From contig JAQUBU010000146.1 of assembly GCA_028686565.1 (NCBI GenBank), positions 1 through 6,042 on the forward strand: 6,042 nucleotides of DNA, written 5' to 3'. The position numbers and the translations under genes were made by a program. The DNA is from Syntrophomonadaceae bacterium. GTDB taxonomy: Bacteria; Bacillota; Syntrophomonadia; Syntrophomonadales; Syntrophomonadaceae. A model generated the notes under the pieces. That model had not been told where the DNA came from. It saw nothing but the letters and a program-made list of their open reading frames with translations, and made no database searches. Positions 1-5,425 of the stretch are shown piece by piece. How positions within the stretch are numbered: position 1 is the first letter of the stretch; the number at the start of each line of letters is the position of its first letter.

Positions 1-264
1 TGCCTCCACTCCGGAACAGGTAGCCGCGGAGTTCTCAAAAGCAGAATGAATAAAACTGTCCATATAGGCAGTATAAGGATACATAAAGGTGGAGACCTCC
101 AGACAACTGGTAGCATTAACCACCACTGCCCTATCCTCTTTATCCAGAGCCCGCAGAACCCCTGCCACAACGACCCCGGCGCCACAACCGGCACAGAGTC
201 GGTGCCCTCCGGTGAGCCGGTCCGGCTTTTCTACTTCCCGTTTCAGGTTATATACCGTGCTCAT
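1..264 (-). CDS. porB: 2-oxoacid:ferredoxin oxidoreductase beta subunit (TPP-binding), N-terminal 88 residues, runs off left edge
   Basis: The reading frame opens at ATG 264 and stays open to base 1, giving 88 residues that begin MSTVYNLKREVEKPDR. An N-terminal LCAGCGAG motif (Cys24, Cys27) and a downstream NATSCLEVST segment (Cys54) are characteristic of the beta subunit of pyruvate and related 2-oxoacid:ferredoxin oxidoreductases. There, family knowledge places TPP binding and cysteines that ligate a 4Fe-4S cluster. The segment HSAFENSAATCSGVEA at the edge also fits the family. The start is supported by AGGAGG seven bases upstream, and it overlaps the alpha stop codon as ATGA (261-264), so translation is probably coupled. 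The enzyme is cytoplasmic. The TPP-binding GDG region lies beyond the window. The class is certain; the substrate (pyruvate, 2-oxobutyrate, branched-chain 2-oxoacid) is not fixed by this fragment. Confidence 0.93.
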   Translation of the reverse strand, partial: MSTVYNLKREVEKPDRLTGGHRLCAGCGAGVVVAGVLRALDKEDRAVVVNATSCLEVSTFMYPYTAYMDSFIHSAFENSAATCSGVEA

Positions 265-1451
265 GCTGTCTCCTCCTTTGACCTTTGTCCCATATGGCTA
301 TATACCGGGTAGGTCTCGCCGGTTACCGCAATATCCGCCAGCCGGCCGAACACTTTTTCAACATCCTCGGTTTTAAAATCACGGCCGCCCAGACCATAAA
401 CGATATCAATCAGATAGGGTCGAACCTTTAGATCATATAAAGCACTGCGGGTCTCGGCAAATAAGGGACCTCCGTTGGCGGAAAAACCCTCAGACTTATC
501 CATGACGGCTATGGCTTTGGCGCCCGCCAACGCCCGGGCCAGTTCCTCGCCCGGGAAAGGACGGAATACTCTGATCTTAACAAGCCCTGCCTTTACTCCA
601 TCCTCCCGCAGCTTGTCGACAGCTGCTTTGGCAGTTCCTGCACTGGAGCCCATCAAAACCAGGCCCAGCTCAGCATCCTCCATCCTGTATTCTTCAAACA
701 GGCCGTAGCGTCGGCCGGAAATGCTTTCAAACTCTGCGGCTACCTCCAGTATACGGGCCTTAGCCACTTTCATTGCCTCAGCCTCCTGGACCTTGTGTTC
801 CATGTAATAAGGACTCACATCGTACGGTCCTACCGCCAGCGGATTTTCTTTTTTAAGCAAATAGTTTTCAGGATTATACTCCCCGATAAACTTGCGAACG
901 ACATCCGTCTCCAAAAGCTCAATATTCTCTACGGCATGACTGGTAATGAAACCATCCATGCAACACATCACCGGTAAGCGCACGTTTGGGGTCTCGCCGA
1001 TAGGCATGGCCATGAGAAAATTATCGTAGGCCTCCTGATTATTCTCGGCATAGATTTGGAGCCAGCCGGAATCACGGGCTCCCATAGAGTCAGAGTAATC
1101 GTGGTTTATGTTAATTGGCCCCGAAAGGGCGCGGTTGACGCAGGCCAGTGCAATAGGCAAACGACATGAAGCCGCCACGTACAAAAGCTCATACATCAGG
1201 GCCAGTCCGCAAGATGAAGTAGCACTGACGGCTCTGGCCCCTGCTGCTTGTGCCGCAATGCACACGGACATTGAACTGTGCTCAGACTCCACGGTTACAT
1301 ATTCAGTATTTACCTCGCCATTGGCCACATAATTGGCAAAGTATTCAGGAATTTCGGTAGAGGGGGTGATAGGGAACGCTCCCATGACATCAGGATTTAT
1401 CTGCTTCATAGCATAAGCTACTGCCTCGTTGCCGGAAAGGGGTTTGCTCAT
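261..1451 (-). CDS. porA: 2-oxoacid:ferredoxin oxidoreductase alpha subunit
   Basis: The product is 396 residues, the normal length for the separate alpha subunit of a four-subunit 2-oxoacid:ferredoxin oxidoreductase. Visible family motifs are GAFPITPSTEIPE (about 24-36, the TPP/substrate pocket segment with Thr29), VESEHSSM (54-61), VNRALSGPININ (105-116, with the Arg107 position that contacts the substrate carboxylate in known enzymes) and SMGARDSGWLQIYAE (122-136). The C-terminal half, with IRVFRPFPGEEL and AVMDKSEGFS, matches the transketolase C-terminal-like domain. The complex interconverts a 2-oxoacid plus CoA with acyl-CoA plus CO2, using ferredoxin. A GGAGGT box sits eight bases before ATG 1451. 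Both ends overlap neighbours by ATGA, so the four subunits should be made together. Sequence resembles PorA, but substrate specificity cannot be read with certainty and VorA-like use is possible. Confidence 0.95.
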   Translation of the reverse strand: MSKPLSGNEAVAYAMKQINPDVMGAFPITPSTEIPEYFANYVANGEVNTEYVTVESEHSSMSVCIAAQAAGARAVSATSSCGLALMYELLYVAASCRLPIALACVNRALSGPININHDYSDSMGARDSGWLQIYAENNQEAYDNFLMAMPIGETPNVRLPVMCCMDGFITSHAVENIELLETDVVRKFIGEYNPENYLLKKENPLAVGPYDVSPYYMEHKVQEAEAMKVAKARILEVAAEFESISGRRYGLFEEYRMEDAELGLVLMGSSAGTAKAAVDKLREDGVKAGLVKIRVFRPFPGEELARALAGAKAIAVMDKSEGFSANGGPLFAETRSALYDLKVRPYLIDIVYGLGGRDFKTEDVEKVFGRLADIAVTGETYPVYSHMGQRSKEETA

Positions 1452-1756
1452 TTAGCCGCACCTCCAGATACCATCGTAATTGCCGGGAAGGGACACACGT
1501 TCTCACAGATACCGCAGCCCTTGCAGTGCATATAATCGAAGTCCAGACGTTTCCCTTCTTTCACCGGAATAGCACTGTCAGGACAGAACGGAACACAAAG
1601 CATACAATGTTTGCATGCTTCTTCGTGAAAAACGGGCGTATTGGTCCGCCAAGTACCAGTATTAAAGGCCCGTGCGGTTCCTGGTTCATAGATCTCCCCG
1701 CCGGGGGTCAGATCCTGCCAGGGGGTACGTTCGTTGATATCCTTAGCATGAATCAT
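1448..1756 (-). CDS. porD: 2-oxoacid:ferredoxin oxidoreductase delta subunit, 2x[4Fe-4S] ferredoxin type
   Basis: This 102-residue protein carries two complete ferredoxin cluster motifs: Cys48-x2-Cys51-x2-Cys54-x3-Cys58-Pro and Cys78-x2-Cys81-x2-Cys84-x3-Cys88-Pro. It therefore should bind two 4Fe-4S clusters and carry electrons between the TPP site and external ferredoxin. The N-terminal 45 residues (with PWQDLTPGGEIYEPGTA) match the usual extension of PorD-type subunits and distinguish it from a free ferredoxin. The start at ATG 1756 overlaps the gamma stop (ATGA, 1753-1756) and is preceded by a purine-rich GGAGGAGGT box. The end overlaps the alpha start (1448-1451). Placement between gamma and alpha is a common order for the four-subunit form. 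No odd features were seen. Confidence 0.95.
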   Translation of the reverse strand: MIHAKDINERTPWQDLTPGGEIYEPGTARAFNTGTWRTNTPVFHEEACKHCMLCVPFCPDSAIPVKEGKRLDFDYMHCKGCGICENVCPFPAITMVSGGAAK

Positions 1757-2337
1757 CCTACCTGCACCTCCTCCATGGATTTTTTCAGTGTTGCCATGTT
1801 CCCCGCGATGAGCTGGGGCTTGGCAGCAAATTTATGTTTAAAGGATTCTTCCATATTAGCTAAAAAACGTCCGGTTTCCAAAACACCGCTCACCTTGACC
1901 ATAGCTCCCAGCATAGGGGTATTCGGAAAGTTTGTCCCCAGAATCTCTTCTGATATGCGGCGGGCATCTATGGTACAGACTTTTCCGGTCCATCCCTGCA
2001 ACCGAGGGCGCATCTCCTGGGGAGAGCTGGGAGTGTTAATGATTATCGCCCCGCCCTCTTTCAGTCCTCTGGTAACATCGATGCTGTCCAAGAGAGTTTC
2101 ATCTACCACGGCCACATAGTCTGGATAGTAAATGTTGGAATGAATATTGCAGCGTTTTTCACTGATGCGATTATAAGCTGTAATAGGGGCTCCCATGCGC
2201 TCCGGTCCATACTCCGGGAATCCCTGTACAAATTTACCTTCCAAACCAGCCACATCTGCAAGCAGCATGCAGGCCATCTTGGCTCCCTGTCCGCCCCGGC
2301 CGTGCCAGCGGATTTCTACCATATCATTGGTTGCCAT
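1753..2337 (-). CDS. porG: 2-oxoacid:ferredoxin oxidoreductase gamma subunit
   Basis: From ATG 2337 the product is 194 residues, the usual gamma length. The N-terminus VEIRWHGRGGQGAKMAC holds the GRGGQG motif (13-18), and EYGPERMGAP follows at about 42-51; both are signatures of the gamma/catalytic domain that contacts CoA in this enzyme class. The frame is open further upstream to 2418, but that extension is hydrophobic, lacks family similarity and is encoded by the T-box sequence and the terminator hairpin. ATG 2337 has GGAGGT six bases upstream and gives the conserved N-terminus, so it is chosen. A second in-frame ATG (Met6) is possible but less well spaced. This is the first gene of the operon and the one directly downstream of the isoleucine-type T-box leader. 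Confidence 0.94.
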   Translation of the reverse strand: MATNDMVEIRWHGRGGQGAKMACMLLADVAGLEGKFVQGFPEYGPERMGAPITAYNRISEKRCNIHSNIYYPDYVAVVDETLLDSIDVTRGLKEGGAIIINTPSSPQEMRPRLQGWTGKVCTIDARRISEEILGTNFPNTPMLGAMVKVSGVLETGRFLANMEESFKHKFAAKPQLIAGNMATLKKSMEEVQVG

Positions 2338-2343
2338 TGCTTT

Positions 2344-2349
2344 ACCTCC
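2344..2349 (-). promoter_or_regulatory. Ribosome binding site of the gamma subunit gene
   Basis: GGAGGT lies six bases before ATG 2337, downstream of the T-box terminator. It decides the start, because upstream in-frame starts would fall inside the leader's terminator or antiterminator. Confidence 0.85.
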
Positions 2350-2360
2350 AGTCATTATAA

Positions 2361-2398
2361 AAGTAGAAAAGCTTTCGCCCCATAAAAGGACGAAAGCT
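2361..2398 (-). terminator. Intrinsic terminator of the T-box leader
   Basis: On the minus strand the arms AGCTTTCG and CGAAAGCT pair perfectly for 8 bp. They extend through T-G, C-G and C-G pairs to about 11 bp around a short T-rich loop, and are followed by TTTTCTACTTTT. It lies between the T-box motif and the RBS of the first gene. The 5' arm also contains TTCGTCC, which can pair instead with the T-box motif, so the two structures are mutually exclusive, as expected for T-box control. Confidence 0.9.
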
Positions 2399-2627
2399 AA
2401 AAGCATTCGCTGTACCACCCATTAATAAATACAACATACCATCATATGCGTTCCCGATGACGGGGGAAAACCGTCGGAGCCTACTGGATTATTCGTTCGG
2501 TCCGCAGCTCAGGAGTGATTTTCGGGTTCAGACTACTGGTACCGGGCTTACACCATCCCCGGCTCGCTGAGACGTTCGCGCTGAAACGTACTCTCTCCGT
2601 CAATGCCTTTTAAAATATTGAATTATA
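2362..2627 (-). promoter_or_regulatory. T-box leader (tRNA-sensing riboswitch), probable isoleucine specifier ATC
   Basis: The leader shows the standard T-box parts in order. They are the Stem I base with GGAG then the AGAGTA loop motif (about 2592-2600); the AGCGAG bulge region, GCCGGGGATGGTG distal loop and returning GCCCGG; the specifier-side strand GAAAATCACTCCTGAGC; the Stem II/IIA/B elements with AGTAGGCTCC and the CCGACGG/CCCCCGTC pairing; the T-box itself; and the terminator. In Stem I, GGAG pairs with CTCC. By alignment to the well-known glycine leader pattern (GAAA-specifier-A-helix), the specifier is ATC, an isoleucine codon (2517-2519). Uncharged tRNA-Ile should stabilise the antiterminator and allow transcription of the oxidoreductase genes. 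The T-box class is near certain; the specifier was read by eye. Confidence 0.93.
2408..2420 (-). promoter_or_regulatory. T-box motif and antiterminator 5' strand
   Basis: GGGTGGTACAGCG matches the conserved T-box core (GGGTGGNACCGCG) with one change, A for C. TGGT can contact the tRNA acceptor end; TGGN pairs with NCCA, and T at the variable position fits a discriminator A, as in most tRNA-Ile. GGG and GCGAA can pair with CCT and TTCGT of the terminator 5' arm around the seven-base TGGTACA bulge, forming the antiterminator. Confidence 0.9.
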
Positions 2628-2633
2628 AATAAA

Positions 2634-2662
2634 AATATACAGACTTGTTTGGGTTTTGTCAA
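2634..2662 (-). promoter_or_regulatory. Sigma-A-type promoter of the T-box/oxidoreductase operon
   Basis: A perfect -35 TTGACA (2657-2662) and a near-consensus -10 TATATT (2634-2639) are separated by exactly 17 bases. Transcription is expected to start near 2627, about 27 bases before the first Stem I strand. Only one base separates the -35 box from the repeat hairpin at 2664, so sequence upstream of -35 comes from the mobile repeat. Confidence 0.85.
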
Positions 2663-2663
2663 T

Positions 2664-2701
2664 GGCCAACAGAGGGACGTTCTTTTTGTTGGCTAAGACT
2701 A
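2664..2701. repeat. REP-like hairpin repeat, copy 1 (3' flank of the transposase gene)
   Basis: A 30-nt unit (2664-2693) with a 7-bp stem GCCAACA/TGTTGGC around a 15-base loop containing GAGGGACGTTC, followed by TAAGACTA. The 38 bases are identical to copy 3 at 5891-5928. The transposase stop codon (TAG on the minus strand, 2699-2701) lies inside the conserved TAAGACTA flank. The orientation is inverted relative to copy 2 on the other side of the transposase gene. Confidence 0.9.
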
Positions 2702-3469
2702 AGCATTGAAAACAATTTCTACACTCAGCCCGATCACTCTAGAAATCTGTCTTAGCGACACGCCATCGACTTTTCTGATTTCTCTCAAAATCTCGTTTCT
2801 TCTGGCTCTTTCCATGCCTTGAAATCTTCCAATTGGTACACTGTTCATTAATTTCTCAATCTCGGTTTTGATTTCAGTATCCGTCTTACGATGTTTGGCC
2901 TCATCTTCCAGGCACCTATCTTCATTGTCTTTCTTCATAAACTCTCGAAACGACTGGAGTGCTATCTTTCGGTTTTGATTAATTATGCCCAAAGCAAAAC
3001 TGGGCTCACTTAATCCGCACGGATATTCCCTGTTTCCATAATAAGCATGGATACTGCTCCATCTATATTCTTCCGGCTTTTGGACCATCGCAGCCTTGAC
3101 CGGATTGTTGTGTATGTAGCGAAGCACAGTTAATAAGTAGTCATCGTTTTCAACACATTCAATTCCGTAACGCCTTTGAAAGACATGACCGCTTCGCCCA
3201 TATTTTCGGTTATACCACCAAGGGTAACTGATGCCGATCCGGCTCATAATCCGTGATATTGTATCGGTGTTTTCCCGAACCAGTAGATGAACATGGTTCG
3301 TCATCAGGCAGTATCCGTAAACCACAAACTGATCGTCTGATTTCATCTGATCTATTATTTCTAATAAATGCTGATAATCGTCATCGTCGTAAAAGATATC
3401 CTGCCTATTTATTCCTCGTAAAACAACGTGATAAACCCCACTATTGCTCCGTTCTCTTGGTCGCCTCAT
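2699..3469 (-). CDS. REP-associated tyrosine transposase (RAYT; Y1_Tnp, IS200/IS605-like) with C-terminal helix-turn-helix
   Basis: The protein has 256 residues and a Y1 single-strand transposase domain. RSNSGVYHVVLRGINRQDIF starts the fold, NHVHLLV holds the HxH metal site (His59, His61), GHVFQRRY follows at 95-101, and RYIHNNPVKA carries the likely nucleophile Tyr118. Residues about 220-256 (RNEILREIRKVDGVSLRQIS) look like a DNA-binding helix-turn-helix, a common C-terminal addition in longer Bacillota members. ATG 3469 is chosen because MRRPRERSNSGVYH matches the family N-terminus; a GGAG lies 11 bases upstream. A TTG at 3499 would add ten residues without an RBS. RAYTs act on REP-type hairpins as single strands, and such hairpins flank this gene in inverted orientation. 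The catalytic residues look intact. No promoter of its own was recognised. Confidence 0.93.
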   Translation of the reverse strand: MRRPRERSNSGVYHVVLRGINRQDIFYDDDDYQHLLEIIDQMKSDDQFVVYGYCLMTNHVHLLVRENTDTISRIMSRIGISYPWWYNRKYGRSGHVFQRRYGIECVENDDYLLTVLRYIHNNPVKAAMVQKPEEYRWSSIHAYYGNREYPCGLSEPSFALGIINQNRKIALQSFREFMKKDNEDRCLEDEAKHRKTDTEIKTEIEKLMNSVPIGRFQGMERARRNEILREIRKVDGVSLRQISRVIGLSVEIVFNA

Positions 3470-3521
3470 CTTAATAAATGCTCCATGTATTTTTTCCAAT
3501 ATAACAAATTAGTGGGGAAGA

Positions 3522-3714
3522 GCCAACAAAAAGAACATCAGACTGTGTGAAAGTCCTAAAAAGGCCAGGCCAATGCCTCAAAGTGGAGGGTATATCGGCA
3601 TAACCAGAGAATTATTCGAGCCATTTCACTAAAATCAGCCTGTTAAGGCCCCTGAGTGGGGTGGATAAAAACGGCAAAATAGTTTTCACACAGTCTGACG
3701 TCCCTCTGTTGGCC
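3522..3714. repeat. REP-like hairpin repeat, copy 2, split by an insertion
   Basis: The two halves of the repeat seen at 2664-2693 appear in reverse orientation. GCCAACAAAAAGAAC is at 3522-3536 and CGTCCCTCTGTTGGCC at 3699-3714, with about 162 bases between them. The outer arms still pair (GCCAACA 3522-3528 with TGTTGGC 3707-3713). The right half ends seven bases from the stop codon of the AbfD-like gene. The TAAGACTA flank shared by copies 1 and 3 is absent here; the adjoining bases read GGGGAAGA. Confidence 0.85.
3538..3698. mobile_element. Small non-coding element with 15-bp terminal inverted repeats (MITE-like) inside REP copy 2
   Basis: TCAGACTGTGTGAAA at 3538-3552 is the exact reverse complement of TTTCACACAGTCTGA at 3684-3698, bounding 161 bp with no credible ORF. 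An internal CCCC-TGAGT-GGGG hairpin sits at 3649-3661. The ends resemble those of some IS256-type elements, from memory only. Comparison with the uninterrupted repeat shows only one duplicated C plus one extra A at the junction. No 8-9 bp target duplication is visible, so the insertion mechanism is unclear. It may instead be an evolved part of the transposase's own end. Confidence 0.65.
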
Positions 3715-3721
3715 CTTCTGC

Positions 3722-5173
3722 TTACTTCTTTGGTTCGGATAAATCAGCTGTAATACCAGCAATACGCTTGGCGTCAGCAGTCAATGCTTCCCACTTGGTG
3801 GCAGCTTTTACAACAAGTTTAGCACCGTCAGGTGAGCCGCCGCCATGCATACAACCGGGAATACCGCCGCCTACGGTCAGCCATTCAACAAGGCGCGCTG
3901 CGCGGGCGCGGCTTTCGCCATCAGCACCGGCTGTCAGGCATTCTAGCAATTGCTGGCCATAGACTGGTGACTGAAAGTCTTTGTAGGATGGGAAACAACC
4001 CGTTTCAGCAATACCGCCGCTGATATCCTGGGCCATAACCTTGTTTTCATAAGGCAGCTTGGCTACTTGGGTCTTGTTGGTATGAGCTAATAGCGCATCA
4101 GGCACAAACAATCCGGCAGTTTGTTGCTTGCCAGCTATTATAGCGCCTAGTCCCAATCCATAAGTAATTTCGTTATTAACAGCCATTTGAGTAAGTGTGG
4201 TTTGGAAAGTCTTTTGGGTTAATCCATTGGCTCTTGCCATGTTAATGGCTGCACCTATCATGACGTCACCTTGACCGGCAACACAAGCACCGATAGCCGC
4301 ACGGTAAATAGCCGCAAAGTGACCGATGAGCATCCCGGAATATTTGAACTCGCCATTCATGAATACACGGTCATTGGGTACAAACACTTTATCAAACAGC
4401 AAAAATGCTTGTGTAATGTTACCAGCTTCTGGAGCATCCCACCCTTCCTCTTCGTCCCGAGCATCACTGGGACGGCGGGTCTCAACGCAGGTAAGGCCTT
4501 CAGCATCGCGAGGAACAGCAGCTGCAAAACAGAAATCCTTCTCGGATTCACCGTATCCACTACCGGGAACCACAATAATTTCATGACATGCCGCCACGCC
4601 ACATATTTGAACTTTGTAGCCGCTGATAACGATACCATCAGGAAGGGTCTCCACAACATGCAGGTTTTGCATCTTGTTAGTTTGTTGGGAAGGTTTTAAT
4701 GCACGGTTACCTTTTGCATCAGTGATGGCACCGGCTAAAGCGAGCGCATGGTCTTCTACATAGCGGAAATATTTTTTCAAACGCTCATGGTAGGCAGTGC
4801 CCAGGTCTTTATCCATTTTGGCAGTTACTTCCCACAGCACGTTTAGTCCGGTCCAGCCAGCACAGGTAGCTCCCTGGCAGGTTCCCGTCATTCGATACTG
4901 GGCGCGTTTCATTTGTGCATTGCCAACTACAGCCTCTGCGCTACCCATAAATGTATTCCAGCGATGGGCTCTTTCACCGGTCAGGTGAGATTTGGCAGTA
5001 AAAATAGGGGCTCTTTCAGGATCAAACGCTGCATCATAGGACAGAGCAACTGATTTAACATGCAATCTGGTGGCCGGATTGGTAGTAACATCCTCAATCA
5101 AGTTTCCCCATTTATAAACATTGGGTCGCATTTTCTTAAGGCTCTCTACATACTGCTGACCATTCATTAACAT
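3722..5173 (-). CDS. 4-hydroxybutyryl-CoA dehydratase / 4-hydroxyphenylacetate 3-hydroxylase superfamily flavoprotein, substrate unknown
   Basis: From ATG 5173 the product is 483 residues, close to the 490 of Clostridium aminobutyricum AbfD. The N-terminus MLMNGQQYVESLKK parallels the AbfD start, and PSQQ, FDKVFVPNDRVF, GQGDVMIGAA and MHGGGSP are family landmarks. AbfD is a cytoplasmic FAD and 4Fe-4S enzyme that dehydrates 4-hydroxybutyryl-CoA to crotonyl-CoA. Here Cys99 and Cys104 (spaced CxxxxC, not CxxxC) and Cys297 are present, but the ligand His292 aligns with Tyr290. The AbfD active-site positions Thr190, Tyr296 and Glu455 align with Cys191, Ile294 and Gly440. AbfD positions and sequence are from memory and aligned by eye. 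ATG 5173 is preferred over ATG 5182, which abuts the GGAGG box. It is apparently a single-gene unit; the AbfD reaction should not be assumed. Confidence 0.85.
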   Translation of the reverse strand: MLMNGQQYVESLKKMRPNVYKWGNLIEDVTTNPATRLHVKSVALSYDAAFDPERAPIFTAKSHLTGERAHRWNTFMGSAEAVVGNAQMKRAQYRMTGTCQGATCAGWTGLNVLWEVTAKMDKDLGTAYHERLKKYFRYVEDHALALAGAITDAKGNRALKPSQQTNKMQNLHVVETLPDGIVISGYKVQICGVAACHEIIVVPGSGYGESEKDFCFAAAVPRDAEGLTCVETRRPSDARDEEEGWDAPEAGNITQAFLLFDKVFVPNDRVFMNGEFKYSGMLIGHFAAIYRAAIGACVAGQGDVMIGAAINMARANGLTQKTFQTTLTQMAVNNEITYGLGLGAIIAGKQQTAGLFVPDALLAHTNKTQVAKLPYENKVMAQDISGGIAETGCFPSYKDFQSPVYGQQLLECLTAGADGESRARAARLVEWLTVGGGIPGCMHGGGSPDGAKLVVKAATKWEALTADAKRIAGITADLSEPKK

Positions 5174-5182
5174 ATCAGGCAT

Positions 5183-5188
5183 CCTCCT
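5183..5188 (-). promoter_or_regulatory. Ribosome binding site of the AbfD-like gene
   Basis: AGGAGG sits nine bases before ATG 5173 and directly abuts the in-frame ATG 5182. This spacing selects 5173 as the start and makes the three-residue longer form unlikely. Confidence 0.8.
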
Positions 5189-5195
5189 TCTTCTT

Positions 5196-5209
5196 GTTTA
5201 GCACTAAAC
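5196..5209. promoter_or_regulatory. Perfect palindrome upstream of the AbfD-like gene, possible operator
   Basis: GTTTAG-CA-CTAAAC is a perfect 6+2+6 inverted repeat, 22 bases before the ATG and just upstream of the RBS. The position suits a repressor site or a small 5' UTR hairpin. No regulator gene is in view and the transcription start was not located, so the role is inferred from symmetry and position only. Confidence 0.4.
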
Positions 5210-5311
5210 CGCTTGAGTATCTTCTTTCTACACTATGCTTTCTAAAAAGTCCGCGTGGTCTCTCCCCTCCTCATACCTATATCCCGATGTTCATAGCCAG
5301 ACAAACTCCTT

Positions 5312-5425
5312 TCACTTTATTGAATCAAATTTATCCGTCTTCTTGCCTCCCAATTTATGCGCCTGTGTTGTTGTCAAACTTAAGCCGGAATTATTGAAAG
5401 ACTGGATAGATAAATCTTCATCCAT
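5312..5425 (-). CDS. Possible small ORF (37 residues), doubtful
   Basis: An ATG-initiated frame begins MDEDLSIQSFNNSG and ends KTDKFDSIK before TGA. It is hydrophilic, has no signal peptide or membrane segment, and resembles no family I recognise. No strong ribosome binding site precedes it. It lies in the leader region of the AbfD-like gene on the same strand, so a leader peptide or a chance frame are both possible. Chance is more likely. Confidence 0.15.
   Translation of the reverse strand: MDEDLSIQSFNNSGLSLTTTQAHKLGGKKTDKFDSIK

Noticed and set aside
1526..2119. Long plus-strand open frame of 197 residues
   Set aside because: It is antisense to the well-supported gamma and delta genes, has no recognisable domain, and reflects codon structure of the opposite strand.
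2338..2418. N-terminal extension of the gamma subunit from an upstream ATG at 2418
   Set aside because: The added 27 residues are encoded by the T-box sequence and terminator hairpin, lack family similarity, and a good RBS supports ATG 2337.
3470..3499. TTG start for the transposase adding ten residues
   Set aside because: No ribosome binding site precedes it, and the family N-terminus begins at the ATG at 3469.
4271..4699. Open frames on both strands inside the AbfD-like gene (including 4357-4659 minus)
   Set aside because: They are shadows in alternate frames of a gene with clear family similarity across the whole interval.
5174..5182. Start of the AbfD-like protein at ATG 5182
   Set aside because: The GGAGG box touches this ATG with no spacing, whereas ATG 5173 has nine bases and matches the AbfD N-terminus.
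5360..5376. Promoter with TTGACA on the minus strand upstream of the AbfD-like gene
   Set aside because: The -35 match is perfect, but the only nearby -10-like sequence (TAAATT) is 14 bases away, too short for a confident call.
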